64,000 bases of DNA from Streptomyces sp. NBC_01463 (GCA_036227345.1 CP109468.1:5022001-5086000), one strand, 5' to 3'; positions 9,318-19,267 are shown, numbered from the stretch's first letter. Notes: generated by a model not told the origin, from the sequence alone. Made by a program: numbers and translations.

Positions 9318-9923
9318 ATGCCCACGCCCTACGGATCACGCGGCGGTATGGCGTTCAGTGCGGACGAGCTGCGAGTGCTCCGACGCGCCCTCGCCATCGC
9401 CCTCCACCCCGCGCCCCTGCCCGACGAGGACGTCCAGGACTGCCTCCGGCTGGCGGGCTCCGTCGACGAGGCGGCGGGCGAGGCCGGACGGCTGCGCGCC
9501 TTCCTCCTCGCCGACCTCGTCCGCTACCGCAACGCCCTCCCCGGCTCCCTCAGCGGCTACCTGGAGCTGCTCCAGGACGCCCTGGCCGCCGGTTACGACC
9601 CCCGCCCCGAGGATCTGGCCGCGCTGCGCGCCCTGCGCGGCGGTCCGGTCGCCGCGGCGCTCCTGGAGCGCTGCCAGGTGCTCGCGGAGCGTTCGGTGCG
9701 GGCCCGCCTCGCCGGACGGGCGGTGCCCGCGACGGCCCCCGCACCCCGCAGCCGGCTGCTCGCGCTGCCCGGCGGCCGGGTCGCGGAGCCCGAGAAGCCG
9801 AGGACGCCGGCGGCCCCGGCCCGTCCGGCGGCGCCCTCCGAGCGCCCGGCGCCGAAGCCCTCGGAGGTCTTCCCGCCCCGCCGCCGCCCGGTTCCCCCAC
9901 CGCAGCAGCGCGCCGCGGGGTAG
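9318..9923 (+). CDS. Hypothetical protein, helical N-terminus and Pro/Ala-rich C-terminus
   Basis: I do not recognise a family. The 201-residue product has a compact, probably helical part (about residues 15-135; ADELRVLRRALAIAL, VDEAAGEAGRLRAFLLADLVRY). A Pro, Ala and Arg-rich tail follows that looks disordered. No signal peptide or membrane segment is visible. The ATG at 9318 is preceded at 6 bases by TATTGT (9306-9311) and by no Shine-Dalgarno, so it is read as a leaderless transcript. The position after coaX is shared with other Streptomyces as far as I recall. Confidence 0.75.
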   Translation: MPTPYGSRGGMAFSADELRVLRRALAIALHPAPLPDEDVQDCLRLAGSVDEAAGEAGRLRAFLLADLVRYRNALPGSLSGYLELLQDALAAGYDPRPEDLAALRALRGGPVAAALLERCQVLAERSVRARLAGRAVPATAPAPRSRLLALPGGRVAEPEKPRTPAAPARPAAPSERPAPKPSEVFPPRRRPVPPPQQRAAG

Positions 9924-9965
9924 GGCCTTTCACCGGGCCCGGCAGGGCTCGCTACTCTGGACGCC

Positions 9966-10145
9966 ATGGACTACGTATCCGCGCTTGTGCCGCCCGTGGT
10001 GATGGCCGCCTTCTTCATCGGCCTGGTCGTGACGATCGTCAAGAGCCAGGGCGGGCCGAACAAGGCCAAGGAGGACGCGGCCGTGGACGCCGCGATCACC
10101 CGGGCGGAAGCGGCGCACCAGACGCCGCGCGCCGACGGGGTCTGA
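9966..10145 (+). CDS. Small single-span membrane protein, 59 residues
   Basis: The 59-residue ORF starts MDYVSALVPPVVMAAFF and has one strong hydrophobic helix (about residues 5-27, ending GLVVTIVKS). A charged, Ala-rich tail follows (KAKEDAAVDAAITRAEAAHQ). It is therefore a small bitopic membrane protein of unknown role. TACTCT at 9953-9958 lies 7 bases before the ATG, a leaderless-type arrangement. A strong terminator hairpin follows about 36 bases after the stop, which supports an independent one-gene transcript. Confidence 0.8.
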   Translation: MDYVSALVPPVVMAAFFIGLVVTIVKSQGGPNKAKEDAAVDAAITRAEAAHQTPRADGV

Positions 10146-10181
10146 CCTCCCCGTCCCGCATTTCCGCACACCGCACGTACG

Positions 10182-10222
10182 AAGGGCGTACGGCTCCCGA
10201 GAGAGCCGTGCGCCCTTTCGTT
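10182..10222 (+). terminator. Rho-independent terminator after the small membrane protein gene
   Basis: A 15-base stem (10182-10196 with 10203-10217, one G-T type mismatch) encloses a 6-base loop and is followed by TCGTTGTG. It separates the 59-residue protein gene from the BlaI-type gene. Confidence 0.8.
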
Positions 10223-10268
10223 GTGTAAATAACCGGCCATTCCAGACATCTGACACTAAGGTGACGCT

Positions 10269-10721
10269 GTGCCCCGTCAATTGGGAGAGCTGGAAGACGC
10301 CGTGATGACGCGGGTCTGGCAATGGAACCGTCCGGTCACCGTGCGGGAAGTCCTTGAGGACCTTCAGCAGGAGCGGTCCATCGCCTACACCACCGTCATG
10401 ACGGTAATGGACAATCTCCATCAGAAGGGCTGGGTGCGCCGGGAAGTGGACGGCCGCGCTTATCGATATACGGCGGTCTCCACCCGTGCCGCGTACTCGG
10501 CCGCGCTGATGAACGAAGCCTGGTCACGCAGTGACAACCCCGCCGCCGCGCTGGTCGCGTTCTTCGGCATGATGTCGGCCGAGCAGCGTGAGGCCCTCCG
10601 GGACGCCATGCGGATCGTTCTGCCCACTCTTCCCGAGGATGCCGTGCCGTCGGCCGGCGAAGAGACGGGTGAAGAGACCGCCGAAGCGGCCGATGACGCG
10701 CGGCCGGAGGCCGGACGATAG
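10269..10721 (+). CDS. BlaI/MecI/CopY-family transcriptional regulator
   Basis: The 150-residue protein has the winged-helix core of penicillinase-repressor-type regulators. It shows LGELEDAVMTRVWQWNRPVTVREVLEDL, then the recognition helix region IAYTTVMTVMDNLHQKGWVRRE and the wing DGRAYRYTA, followed by a dimerisation region and an acidic tail. BlaI proteins normally respond to proteolysis by a membrane sensor protease (BlaR1/MecR1). No such gene is next to it. The GTG start is preceded at 6 bases by TAAGGT (10257-10262), so it is probably leaderless. The stop TAG (10719-10721) is itself part of the -10-like element of the next gene. Confidence 0.88.
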   Translation: MPRQLGELEDAVMTRVWQWNRPVTVREVLEDLQQERSIAYTTVMTVMDNLHQKGWVRREVDGRAYRYTAVSTRAAYSAALMNEAWSRSDNPAAALVAFFGMMSAEQREALRDAMRIVLPTLPEDAVPSAGEETGEETAEAADDARPEAGR

Positions 10722-10730
10722 CGTCGGGGT

Positions 10731-11288
10731 ATGTCCTCAGAGCATCCGCGAACCGATTTCCATACCGAAGAGTCGGTTATAAACGTCGCCATCACCGTCC
10801 GACGTGCCAGGACGAGCGATGTGGCCTCGGTCCGCCGTCTCCTCGACGGCTACGTACGAGAAGGCATCCTGCTCGACAAAGCGACGGTGACGCTTTACGA
10901 GGACATCCAGGAGTTCTGGATCGCCGAACGCGACGAGGACGCCAGGGTCATCGGCTGCGGCGCACTCCATGTGATGTGGGAAGACCTGGCCGAAGTCCGT
11001 ACTCTCGCGGTCGATCACAGCATCAAGGGTGCCGGAGTCGGGCATCAAGTCCTGGACAAGTTGTTGCAGACCGCCCGCTGGCTCGGTGTGCGACGGGTTT
11101 TCTGTCTCACCTTCGAAGTCGACTTCTTCGCGAAGCACGGCTTCGTGGAGATCGGAGAGACTCCGGTCGACGGAGATGTCTACAGCGAGCTGCTGCGTTC
11201 CTATGACGAGGGAGTCGCGGAGTTCCTCGGTCTCGAACGAGTGAAGCCGAACACCTTGGGCAACAGCCGGATGCTTCTGCACCTGTGA
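10731..11288 (+). CDS. argA: Amino-acid N-acetyltransferase (short N-acetylglutamate synthase, ArgA-type)
   Basis: This 185-residue GNAT protein resembles the short actinobacterial N-acetylglutamate synthase, which acetylates glutamate from acetyl-CoA in the first step of arginine synthesis. The N-terminal 25 residues are variable. The GNAT core follows: VRRARTSDVASVRRLL, EVRTLAVDHSIKGAGVGHQVL (acetyl-CoA binding loop), then GVRRVFCLTFEVDFFAKHGF. The amino-acid kinase domain of the E. coli enzyme is absent, as is normal in this subfamily. The ATG is 6 bases after TAGCGT (10719-10724), a leaderless-type start overlapping the stop of the gene before. Its place just upstream of lsr2 is conserved in Streptomyces. 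Confidence 0.88.
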   Translation: MSSEHPRTDFHTEESVINVAITVRRARTSDVASVRRLLDGYVREGILLDKATVTLYEDIQEFWIAERDEDARVIGCGALHVMWEDLAEVRTLAVDHSIKGAGVGHQVLDKLLQTARWLGVRRVFCLTFEVDFFAKHGFVEIGETPVDGDVYSELLRSYDEGVAEFLGLERVKPNTLGNSRMLLHL

Positions 11289-11432
11289 CCGCCGGAAGAA
11301 GCCCGATCCCTATGTCCGAATCGCGCACGTTTCCCGTCTTCTTGCGCTCCTGAACCTCTCCCGGGGGTTTGTGTTTTCCGGGGAAAAGCGGTTTCCTTTC
11401 CGCGTACTCCATTTTCGATGAAAGGAAATCCG

Positions 11433-11768
11433 GTGGCACAGAAGGTTCAGGTCCTTCTTGTTGACGACCTCGACGGCGGCGAGGCGGACGAGACCGTCAC
11501 GTTCGCGCTGGATGGCAAGACGTACGAGATCGACCTCACCACGACCAACGCGGACAAGCTCCGGACGCTTCTCGAGCCCTACGCGAAGAGCGGCCGGCGT
11601 ACCGGTGGCCGTGCCGCGTCCGGACGTGGCAAGGGCCGCGCCGTTCCCGGTGGCAACAAGGACACCGCCGAGATCCGTAAGTGGGCGCGCGAGAACGGCC
11701 ACAGCGTGAATGACCGCGGCCGTGTTCCCGCGGACATCCGTGAGGCTTACGAGAAGGCCAACGGCTGA
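11433..11768 (+). CDS. lsr2: Nucleoid-associated protein Lsr2
   Basis: Lsr2 is the actinobacterial H-NS-like protein that coats AT-rich DNA and silences acquired and specialised-metabolism genes. The 111-residue product starts VAQKVQVLLVDDLDGGEADETV, the dimerisation domain. A basic linker follows (RRTGGRAASGRGKGRAV), then the C-terminal DNA-binding domain (TAEIRKWARENGHSVNDRGRVPADI) with the RGR minor-groove hook. The GTG at 11433 was chosen over the ATG at 11418 because AAAGGAAA at 11421 serves as its ribosome binding site and family proteins begin at this residue. The final 22 bases overlap tail-to-tail with the gene on the other strand. Confidence 0.96.
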   Translation: MAQKVQVLLVDDLDGGEADETVTFALDGKTYEIDLTTTNADKLRTLLEPYAKSGRRTGGRAASGRGKGRAVPGGNKDTAEIRKWARENGHSVNDRGRVPADIREAYEKANG

Positions 11769-12367
11769 GCAGTCGTTCCACCGGTGCGCGGTCCCGTACG
11801 GGCACGCATCAACCGGGCCCGATGGCATTCCGTCGCCACGGCGTCCACGAGCCGGATGAGATCGGGAGTATCCCCACCCCTGCTCCCGAAGCCGGAGAGG
11901 GCCGGGAGGACCGGCTCCTCCCCCTGCTCGTGCGGTGGACAGGGGGGTCGCAGCCATACGGCGGCCCCCGGCGGACCCGGCCGGCCCGGCGGGGGCGGAG
12001 CGGTGATCCGGCCACCCGCGCCGAGGGCGCCGATCGCGAGGGCGACCCCGCCCCACTCCAGCCAGTCGAGCAGCCCGGGCAGTTCGTCGGCGCTCCCCGG
12101 CGCCACCAGCAGGGTCATCCGCCGGCCCGTCAACGTCACAGGACCGGTCCGGCCCACCCGCCGCAGCGCCGCGTGACCCGCGGCCGCGGGGACGACGAGC
12201 GCGTCGAACCGCAGCCCGGTCAGCAGGCGCACCGGGGCGCTGCCCGCCGTCGCCCAGCCGAGCTCCTCCTCGTACCACCGGGCCCACGCGTCGCGTGACG
12301 GGCCATCGGCGCGGCCACCCCGCTCTGCGGGGGACGCGGTTCGGGGCGGCGGGACGGTGAGGGCCAT
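11747..12367 (-). CDS. SCO3374-family protein of unknown function
   Basis: The 206-residue protein lies between lsr2 and clpC, the position of SCO3374 in S. coelicolor, and looks like that family. Visible features are DAWARWYEEELGWATAGSAPVRLLTGLRFDALVVPAAAG, a pattern similar to the N-terminal part of bifunctional primase/polymerase-like proteins. A later segment reads VLPALSGFGSRGGDTPDLIRLVDA. The catalytic acidic residues of real primase/polymerases are not evident. It converges on lsr2 with a 22-base overlap of the coding ends, so the two transcripts are antisense to each other at their 3' ends. Function is unknown. Confidence 0.78.
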   Translation of the reverse strand: MALTVPPPRTASPAERGGRADGPSRDAWARWYEEELGWATAGSAPVRLLTGLRFDALVVPAAAGHAALRRVGRTGPVTLTGRRMTLLVAPGSADELPGLLDWLEWGGVALAIGALGAGGRITAPPPPGRPGPPGAAVWLRPPCPPHEQGEEPVLPALSGFGSRGGDTPDLIRLVDAVATECHRARLMRARTGPRTGGTTAQPLAFS

Positions 12368-12472
12368 GTGGGAAGAACTCCCGATCCACCCCAGGAGTTA
12401 CGCAGAGTTCTTGATCGAACGCATAGTGTGTCCGGGTTGGGGGCGTACGGGCGCATTCGGGAGTACGAAGAT

Positions 12473-12486
12473 GTTCGCCCGTAGCG
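12473..12486 (+). promoter_or_regulatory. ClgR-type operator, distal copy
   Basis: The sequence GTTCGCCCGTAGCG fits the pattern GTTCGC-N5-GCG described for ClgR, the activator of clp and lon genes in Streptomyces. It lies about 340 bases before clpC. A second copy lies 108 bases downstream. The pattern is rare by chance in a stretch of 440 bases. Confidence 0.6.
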
Positions 12487-12580
12487 GAGGGAACCCGCGT
12501 ACGCCGCATGGACTGTCTGTAATTGCGGGTAAGACATCCCTAGTGGGGAGGGGCGACACGCAAGCCACCGGACGTCTCAC

Positions 12581-12594
12581 GTTCGCCATCGGCG
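12581..12594 (+). promoter_or_regulatory. ClgR-type operator, proximal copy
   Basis: The sequence GTTCGCCATCGGCG, followed by TAC, fits GTTCGC-N5-GCG. It ends about 30 bases before the -35 hexamer of the SigR-type promoter at 12626, a suitable place for an activator of clpC. Confidence 0.7.
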
Positions 12595-12625
12595 TACTGG
12601 CGATAGGGGTATCTGCCTGGCCTGC

Positions 12626-12652
12626 GGGAACATCGTCTCGCACCATCGGGTT
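12626..12652 (+). promoter_or_regulatory. SigR-type promoter of clpC
   Basis: GGGAAC (12626-12631) and GTT (12650-12652) are separated by exactly 18 bases, matching the GGGAAT-N18-GTT promoter of the thiol-stress sigma factor SigR. Protease and chaperone genes including clpC are known members of the SigR regulon. The leader to the clpC ATG would be about 150 bases. Confidence 0.7.
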
Positions 12653-12809
12653 GGAGCAGTTGTCGGCGTTCGGGGCAGCAGATCCCCCGGGAAGCAGGGC
12701 CGGGTGTCGGCAGTTGAAATGAGCGGTCCCCGCTTGCGGGACTAAGCTGCGGAAGGACAGGGAGGGGACCGACCCCTTACTGCCTGACCGCTCTGAGGAG
12801 CGATTAACG

Positions 12810-15338
<2,529 letters not shown>

Positions 15339-15367
15339 CAGGCGCCTAGCGCCCGAGCGTCCGAAGG

Positions 15368-15411
15368 GGCGGCCCCGGACCGGTTCACACCGGTCCGGGG
15401 CCGCCCTTTTG
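15368..15411 (+). terminator. Rho-independent terminator of clpC
   Basis: A perfect 16-base GC-rich stem (15368-15383 with 15390-15405) and a TTCACA loop are followed by CTTTTG. It is 30 bases after the clpC stop. Confidence 0.92.
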
Positions 15412-15493
15412 CTGTGGCCCTTTGCTGTGCCCCTGTCGTGGCCCTTTGCTGCGGAGTGCAGCGTGACGGCACGCGTCACGGAGATGTCCCGGT

Positions 15494-15565
15494 CGCGTCG
15501 GCTCCGGCTAGCCCCTGCCCGCTCCCGCTCGCGTCGGCTCCGGCCGGACCCACGCCCGCTCCCGG
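15494..15565. repeat. Imperfect 36-bp tandem duplication
   Basis: Bases 15494-15529 and 15530-15565 both begin CGCGTCGGCTCCGGC and both end GCCCGCTCCCG followed by one or two variable bases. Just before them, GTGGCCCTTTGCTG occurs twice (about 15413 and 15437). The repeats suggest local slippage in non-coding DNA. Confidence 0.6.
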
Positions 15566-15755
15566 CCCGTAGCCGCGGACCGCACACCACACCGGCAGCG
15601 GGAAGCTGTGCCGGGCCTGCAACGACGGCAGCGGCGACTGCGGCGGTGGAACCTGGCGACGACGGGGGCGCCAAGCGGCTCGTGGCCCTGCACGCGAAGC
15701 AGGTATCCGGCCTGCCCGTCATGCAGGGGGAGGCCGCGGGGCGGCGATCGGTTGC

Positions 15756-15770
15756 AGGCCGAAGGTCCCG
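15756..15770 (-). promoter_or_regulatory. DevR/OsdR-like box (reverse orientation)
   Basis: On the minus strand this reads CGGGACCTTCGGCCT, matching the GGGACCTTCGGCCCT-type palindrome that precedes universal-stress and dormancy genes in Streptomyces. Assignment to OsdR is from memory of such motifs and is inference. Confidence 0.45.
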
Positions 15771-15865
15771 AAACGGACAGCCCTTGGTCCCACCGCCGGT
15801 GACAAGGCGCACAGCCCATTTGAGGCCTACTAGGTGCCTTAGGAGCAACGGGCATGATCGCGGGC

Positions 15866-15880
15866 GGGACCTTCGGCCCT
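15866..15880 (+). promoter_or_regulatory. DevR/OsdR-like box 2
   Basis: GGGACCTTCGGCCCT is an almost perfect palindrome of the DevR/DosR-like class. It lies 24 bases (start to start) before a similar motif. Confidence 0.5.
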
Positions 15881-15889
15881 GCGCCCGGC

Positions 15890-15904
15890 GGGACCTTCAG
15901 GGGT
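15890..15904 (+). promoter_or_regulatory. DevR/OsdR-like box 3 (weaker)
   Basis: GGGACCTTCAGGGGT resembles box 2 with changes in the right half. The two boxes lie about 260-300 bases before the M23 peptidase start. Confidence 0.4.
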
Positions 15905-16161
15905 TTGGGGTGAACTGCCCGGATGGCGGGGCTGTGTCCGTTTAGGTCGGGTTCGAACTGGGGTTAAACCTGTCCGGCCGAAGACTTCCGGCTGTGCGCG
16001 GAGGCCGCCGTCCGGGACCGTCGGCGGCGAATTCCCCGGGCTCCGGCTACGGCTTTTCTTCGTAGATGGGGGGTTTGAGCACCGGCGGGGGTCCGGGTTA
16101 CCAAGGAATGGCCAGCCCGGCACGAACGCCGGGTCCAGTCATCTCCGGAGGTCTTCCGCTT

Positions 16162-16878
16162 ATGTCGAAGCGCGTTACGTTCCAGTCCCGCCGCCCGTCC
16201 GCTTCCCGTGTCCGTGGCGCCGTGGTGGCAGCCGGCCTGGGGACGTCGATGGTTCTCGGTGCGGGCGCTGCGTTCGCGGCCGGCACGACGGGTACCACCG
16301 GCGCCGCGAGCCTGGCGAGCACCACCACCGCCGACTCGGTCGCCCAGCAGGCGGTCGCGCAGGGCAAGGCGGCCAAGCACGCCGCGGCGAAGAAGGCCGA
16401 AGCGGCCAAGAAGAAGGCCGCGGCCAAGAAGAAGGCGGCCGCCAAGAGGGCCGCGAAGCTCGGCTGGGAGACCCCGGTCCACCACTACGAGCTGAGCGCC
16501 AGCTTCGGCAACGACGGCAGCCGCTGGTCGCACAAGCACTCCGGCCAGGACTTCGCCGTGCCGATCGGCACCAAGGTCGAGGCCGCGCACAAGGGCACCA
16601 TCGTGAAGGCCGGCCCGAACGGTGGCGGCGACGGTCCCGCGTACGGCAACGCCATCGTGATCAAGCACAGCAACGGCACGTACTCCCAGTACGCGCACCT
16701 CTCGAAGATCAAGGTGCACATCGGCCAGCACGTGAAGAAGGGCCAGAAGATCGCCCTGTCCGGCAACACCGGCAACTCCAGCGGCCCGCACCTGCACTTC
16801 GAGATCCGCACCACCCCGAACTACGGTTCGGCGGTCAACCCGGTCAACTACCTGCACAAGGAGGGCGTCTCGGTCTGA
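16162..16878 (+). CDS. Secreted M23-family (LytM-type) metallopeptidase
   Basis: The 238-residue precursor begins with a signal peptide: basic MSKRVTFQSRRPSASRVRG, hydrophobic AVVAAGLGTSMVLGAGAAF, cleavage near AFA-AG. A spacer follows containing a Lys/Ala-rich, coiled-coil-like stretch (KKAEAAKKKAAAKKKAAAK, about residues 75-95). The C-terminal M23 domain carries the zinc ligands in SHKHSGQDF (H and D) and SSGPHLHFEI (HxH). Such enzymes cut peptide cross-links in peptidoglycan during growth and sporulation. The ATG at 16162 is used because CCGGAGG precedes it at 10-11 bases. The gene stands alone. Confidence 0.93.
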   Translation: MSKRVTFQSRRPSASRVRGAVVAAGLGTSMVLGAGAAFAAGTTGTTGAASLASTTTADSVAQQAVAQGKAAKHAAAKKAEAAKKKAAAKKKAAAKRAAKLGWETPVHHYELSASFGNDGSRWSHKHSGQDFAVPIGTKVEAAHKGTIVKAGPNGGGDGPAYGNAIVIKHSNGTYSQYAHLSKIKVHIGQHVKKGQKIALSGNTGNSSGPHLHFEIRTTPNYGSAVNPVNYLHKEGVSV

Positions 16879-16911
16879 TCCGACCGCGACACCACCCCCT
16901 GTCGGGGGACG

Positions 16912-17496
16912 CTACTGGGCGGAACCCGGGTCATGGGCCCGGGTGACCAGTTCGACGGCGACTTCGAGGACGGCCTTGCGCTTGTCCTCGGGGTCGCCTT
17001 CGACGTCTCTCAGCGCGAAGATCCCGGCGTGCATCGTGAAGAGTGCGCTGAAGCAGCGCACCTGATCGGTGAGCGGGGCGTCGGGATCCTTGATCAGGTC
17101 GACGAGTCCCAGGATCCGGCCCTTGATCGTGTCGCCGATACTCAGGTCGCGCACGGTCGCCTGGTTCTCCTGCATGAAGCGGAAGAGCGGGGCGGCGCCG
17201 GCCAGCGCGTCGCTGTAGCGGCTGAGGATCTCCTTCTTCGTCTCCAGGGTGCGCGGCTGTGTCGCGCCCCAGGCGATCAGCTCCTCGATGGGACGGTTGA
17301 GGTCCTCGAAGATGCTGACGAGGATGTCTTCCTTGGTCTTGAAGTGGTAGTAGAGCGCTGCCTTGGTGACGTCGAGGTGCTCCGCGATCTCGCGCAGCGA
17401 GGTCTTCTCGTAACCCTGCTCGGCGAAGAGCTCCAGAGCGACGTCCTGGATGCGCTGACGGGTGTTGCCCCGGCGCGGCTGTGGCGTGCTGCCCAT
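16912..17496 (-). CDS. TetR-family transcriptional regulator
   Basis: The 194-residue protein has a TetR-type N-terminal helix-turn-helix: [47 protein letters not shown], residues about 13-60. A ligand-binding helical domain follows. It is divergent from an MFS exporter gene, and a 12-bp inverted repeat lies between the two starts, so it most likely represses both. GGGAGAG precedes the ATG. The effector is probably a substrate of the exporter. Confidence 0.92.
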   Translation of the reverse strand: MGSTPQPRRGNTRQRIQDVALELFAEQGYEKTSLREIAEHLDVTKAALYYHFKTKEDILVSIFEDLNRPIEELIAWGATQPRTLETKKEILSRYSDALAGAAPLFRFMQENQATVRDLSIGDTIKGRILGLVDLIKDPDAPLTDQVRCFSALFTMHAGIFALRDVEGDPEDKRKAVLEVAVELVTRAHDPGSAQ

Positions 17497-17525
17497 GGCT
17501 GCTCTCCCAATAAAACGTACTTGAC

Positions 17526-17576
17526 GCCCGGCTAGTTACGGGGTTACTTTCCCCTAGTGTAGTCAACTAGCCGGGC
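17526..17576. promoter_or_regulatory. Inverted-repeat operator between tetR and MFS genes
   Basis: GCCCGGCTAGTT (17526-17537) is repeated in inverse as AACTAGCCGGGC (17565-17576) with 27 bases between. The symmetry extends outward imperfectly on both sides (TTGACG versus GGCAA). The arms lie where both divergent promoters must be, and are likely sites for the TetR protein. Confidence 0.7.
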
Positions 17577-17621
17577 GGCAAGTAAGTGGTCCGGTATCGG
17601 GGATCTGGGGAGTTGGGGAAC

Positions 17622-19202
17622 ATGGCGGACCTGATGAAGGCGGCGGACAGGAAGGCGGACGACGCCTCGTCCGGACCGGCGGGAAAACCGGGGCCGCAGC
17701 AGCGCAGCGTCCGGGTGGTGGTGCTCGCCCTGATGATCGCCATGCTGCTGGCCATGCTCGACAACCTGATCGTCGGCACCGCGATGCCGACCATCGTCGG
17801 TGACCTCGGCGGTCTCGAACACCTCTCCTGGGTCGTCACCGCCTACACCCTGGCCACCGCGGCCTCCACCCCCATCTGGGGCAAGCTCGGCGACATGTAC
17901 GGGCGCAAGGGCATCTTCCTCACGTCCATCGTGATCTTCCTGATCGGCTCGGTCCTCAGCGGCATGTCCCAGGACATGGGCCAGCTGATCGGCTTCCGGG
18001 CCGTGCAGGGCCTGGGTGCCGGCGGTCTGATGGTCGGTGTCATGGCGATCATCGGCGATCTCGTGCCGCCCCGTGAGCGCGGCAAGTACCAGGGCATGAT
18101 GGCCGGCGTGATGGCGATCGCGATGATCGGCGGACCGCTGGTCGGCGGCACCATCACCGACCACCTCGGCTGGCGCTGGAGCTTCTACATCAACCTGCCG
18201 CTGGGCGCCGTCGCCCTGGCCATGATCACCATCGTGCTGCACCTGCCCAAGCGGGAACGCACCAAGGCGAAGGTCGACTACCTCGGCGCCGGACTGCTGA
18301 CGGTCGGCATCACCGCGATCGTGCTGGTGACCACCTGGGGCGGCTCGGAGTACGACTGGAACTCCGCCGTCATCATGGAGCTCATCGCCATCGGCGTCGC
18401 CTCGCTGGCCGGCTTCGTCTTCGTGGAGACCAAGGCCGCCGAGCCGATCATCCCGCTCCACATCTTCCGCAACGCCAACTTCACCCTGATGTCCGTGGTC
18501 GGCTTCATGGCGGGCTTCGTGATGTTCGGCGCGGTGCTCTACCTGCCGCTGTTCCAGCAGTCCGTCCAGGGCGCGTCCGCGACCAACTCCGGACTGCTGC
18601 TCCTGCCGATGCTGCTGGCGATGATGATCGTCTCGCTGGTCGCCGGCCGGATCACCACCAGCAGCGGCCGCTACAAGATCTTCCCGATCGTGGGATCGAT
18701 CCTGATGGTCACCGGACTCTTCCTGCTCTCCACCATGGACACGGGCACCAGCCGGTTCACCTCCGGCGTCTACATGGCGGTGCTCGGCGCGGGCATGGGC
18801 TTCCTGATGCAGATCACGATGCTCGTCGCGCAGAACAGCGTCGAGCTGAAGGACATGGGCGTCGCCTCGTCCTCCACCACCCTGTTCCGTACGCTCGGCA
18901 GCTCCTTCGGTGTCGCCATCATGGGCGCGCTGTTCACCGGACGGGTGAGCGACGAGATGGCCGCCCGCGGTGGCGCGGGCGCCACCATGCACGGCGCGCA
19001 GCTGGACGCGGCGAGCCTGGCGAAACTGCCGGTGCCGGTGCGCGAGGCGTACGAGTACGCGGTGGCGTCCGGTACGCACATCGCCTTCCTGGTCGGGGCC
19101 TCGGTCGGACTCATCGCCCTGGTGGCGGCGGTGTTCGTCAAGGAGGTGCCGCTGCGGGGAGCCGGCCCGGAGTCCGCCCCGGTGACCGACGCCGCCGTCT
19201 AG
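17622..19202 (+). CDS. MFS drug:proton antiporter, EmrB/QacA-like (DHA2) family
   Basis: The 526-residue protein has about 14 predicted membrane spans, typical of the DHA2 exporters. Motifs include MLDNLIVGTAMPTIVGDLGG in the first span, GKLGDMYGRKGIF (loop 2-3 motif A), GFRAVQGLGAGGL, and IIGDLVPPRERGKYQG. The N-terminal 35 residues are hydrophilic and charged. I chose the ATG at 17622, after GGGGA, over an in-frame GTG at 17586, which lies in the operator region. The context with a divergent TetR regulator suggests inducible export of a toxic or endogenous compound. Confidence 0.92.
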   Translation: MADLMKAADRKADDASSGPAGKPGPQQRSVRVVVLALMIAMLLAMLDNLIVGTAMPTIVGDLGGLEHLSWVVTAYTLATAASTPIWGKLGDMYGRKGIFLTSIVIFLIGSVLSGMSQDMGQLIGFRAVQGLGAGGLMVGVMAIIGDLVPPRERGKYQGMMAGVMAIAMIGGPLVGGTITDHLGWRWSFYINLPLGAVALAMITIVLHLPKRERTKAKVDYLGAGLLTVGITAIVLVTTWGGSEYDWNSAVIMELIAIGVASLAGFVFVETKAAEPIIPLHIFRNANFTLMSVVGFMAGFVMFGAVLYLPLFQQSVQGASATNSGLLLLPMLLAMMIVSLVAGRITTSSGRYKIFPIVGSILMVTGLFLLSTMDTGTSRFTSGVYMAVLGAGMGFLMQITMLVAQNSVELKDMGVASSSTTLFRTLGSSFGVAIMGALFTGRVSDEMAARGGAGATMHGAQLDAASLAKLPVPVREAYEYAVASGTHIAFLVGASVGLIALVAAVFVKEVPLRGAGPESAPVTDAAV

Positions 19203-19215
19203 CCTCCGGCCTGTG

Positions 19216-19251
19216 AAGGGGCCCCGGGACGCATGCGTCCCGGGGCCCCTT
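19216..19251. terminator. Bidirectional terminator between MFS gene and cseC
   Basis: A perfect 15-base stem (AAGGGGCCCCGGGAC, 19216-19230, with its complement at 19237-19251) closes a GCATGC loop. It is flanked by A and T residues on the two sides, so it can serve both converging transcripts. Confidence 0.9.
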
Positions 19252-19267
19252 CCTGCTGTACGGACGC

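Larger units (their letters stand above)
15412..16161. other. 750-base stretch without a convincing gene
   Basis: Open frames exist here on both strands, but none has a credible start, codon pattern or recognisable protein. The stretch holds direct repeats near its start, three DevR/OsdR-like motifs (15756-15904), and the presumed promoter and leader of the M23 peptidase gene with its GGAGG at about 16146. A minus-strand frame near 15560-15650 vaguely recalls the start of a universal-stress-protein gene (SSPGSTAAVAAAV), but it is not continuous. The stretch may be a decayed gene plus regulatory DNA. Confidence 0.5.

Noticed and set aside
15409..15945. 178-codon open frame after clpC
   Set aside because: It begins inside the clpC terminator and has no Shine-Dalgarno, no protein-like composition and no recognisable domain.
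15831..16161. Possible ydaO/c-di-AMP riboswitch upstream of the M23 peptidase
   Set aside because: GGGGTGAA occurs (near 15907), but the other conserved ydaO blocks (such as the CAGCTAACC and GGGGGACCC segments) are missing in the right order.
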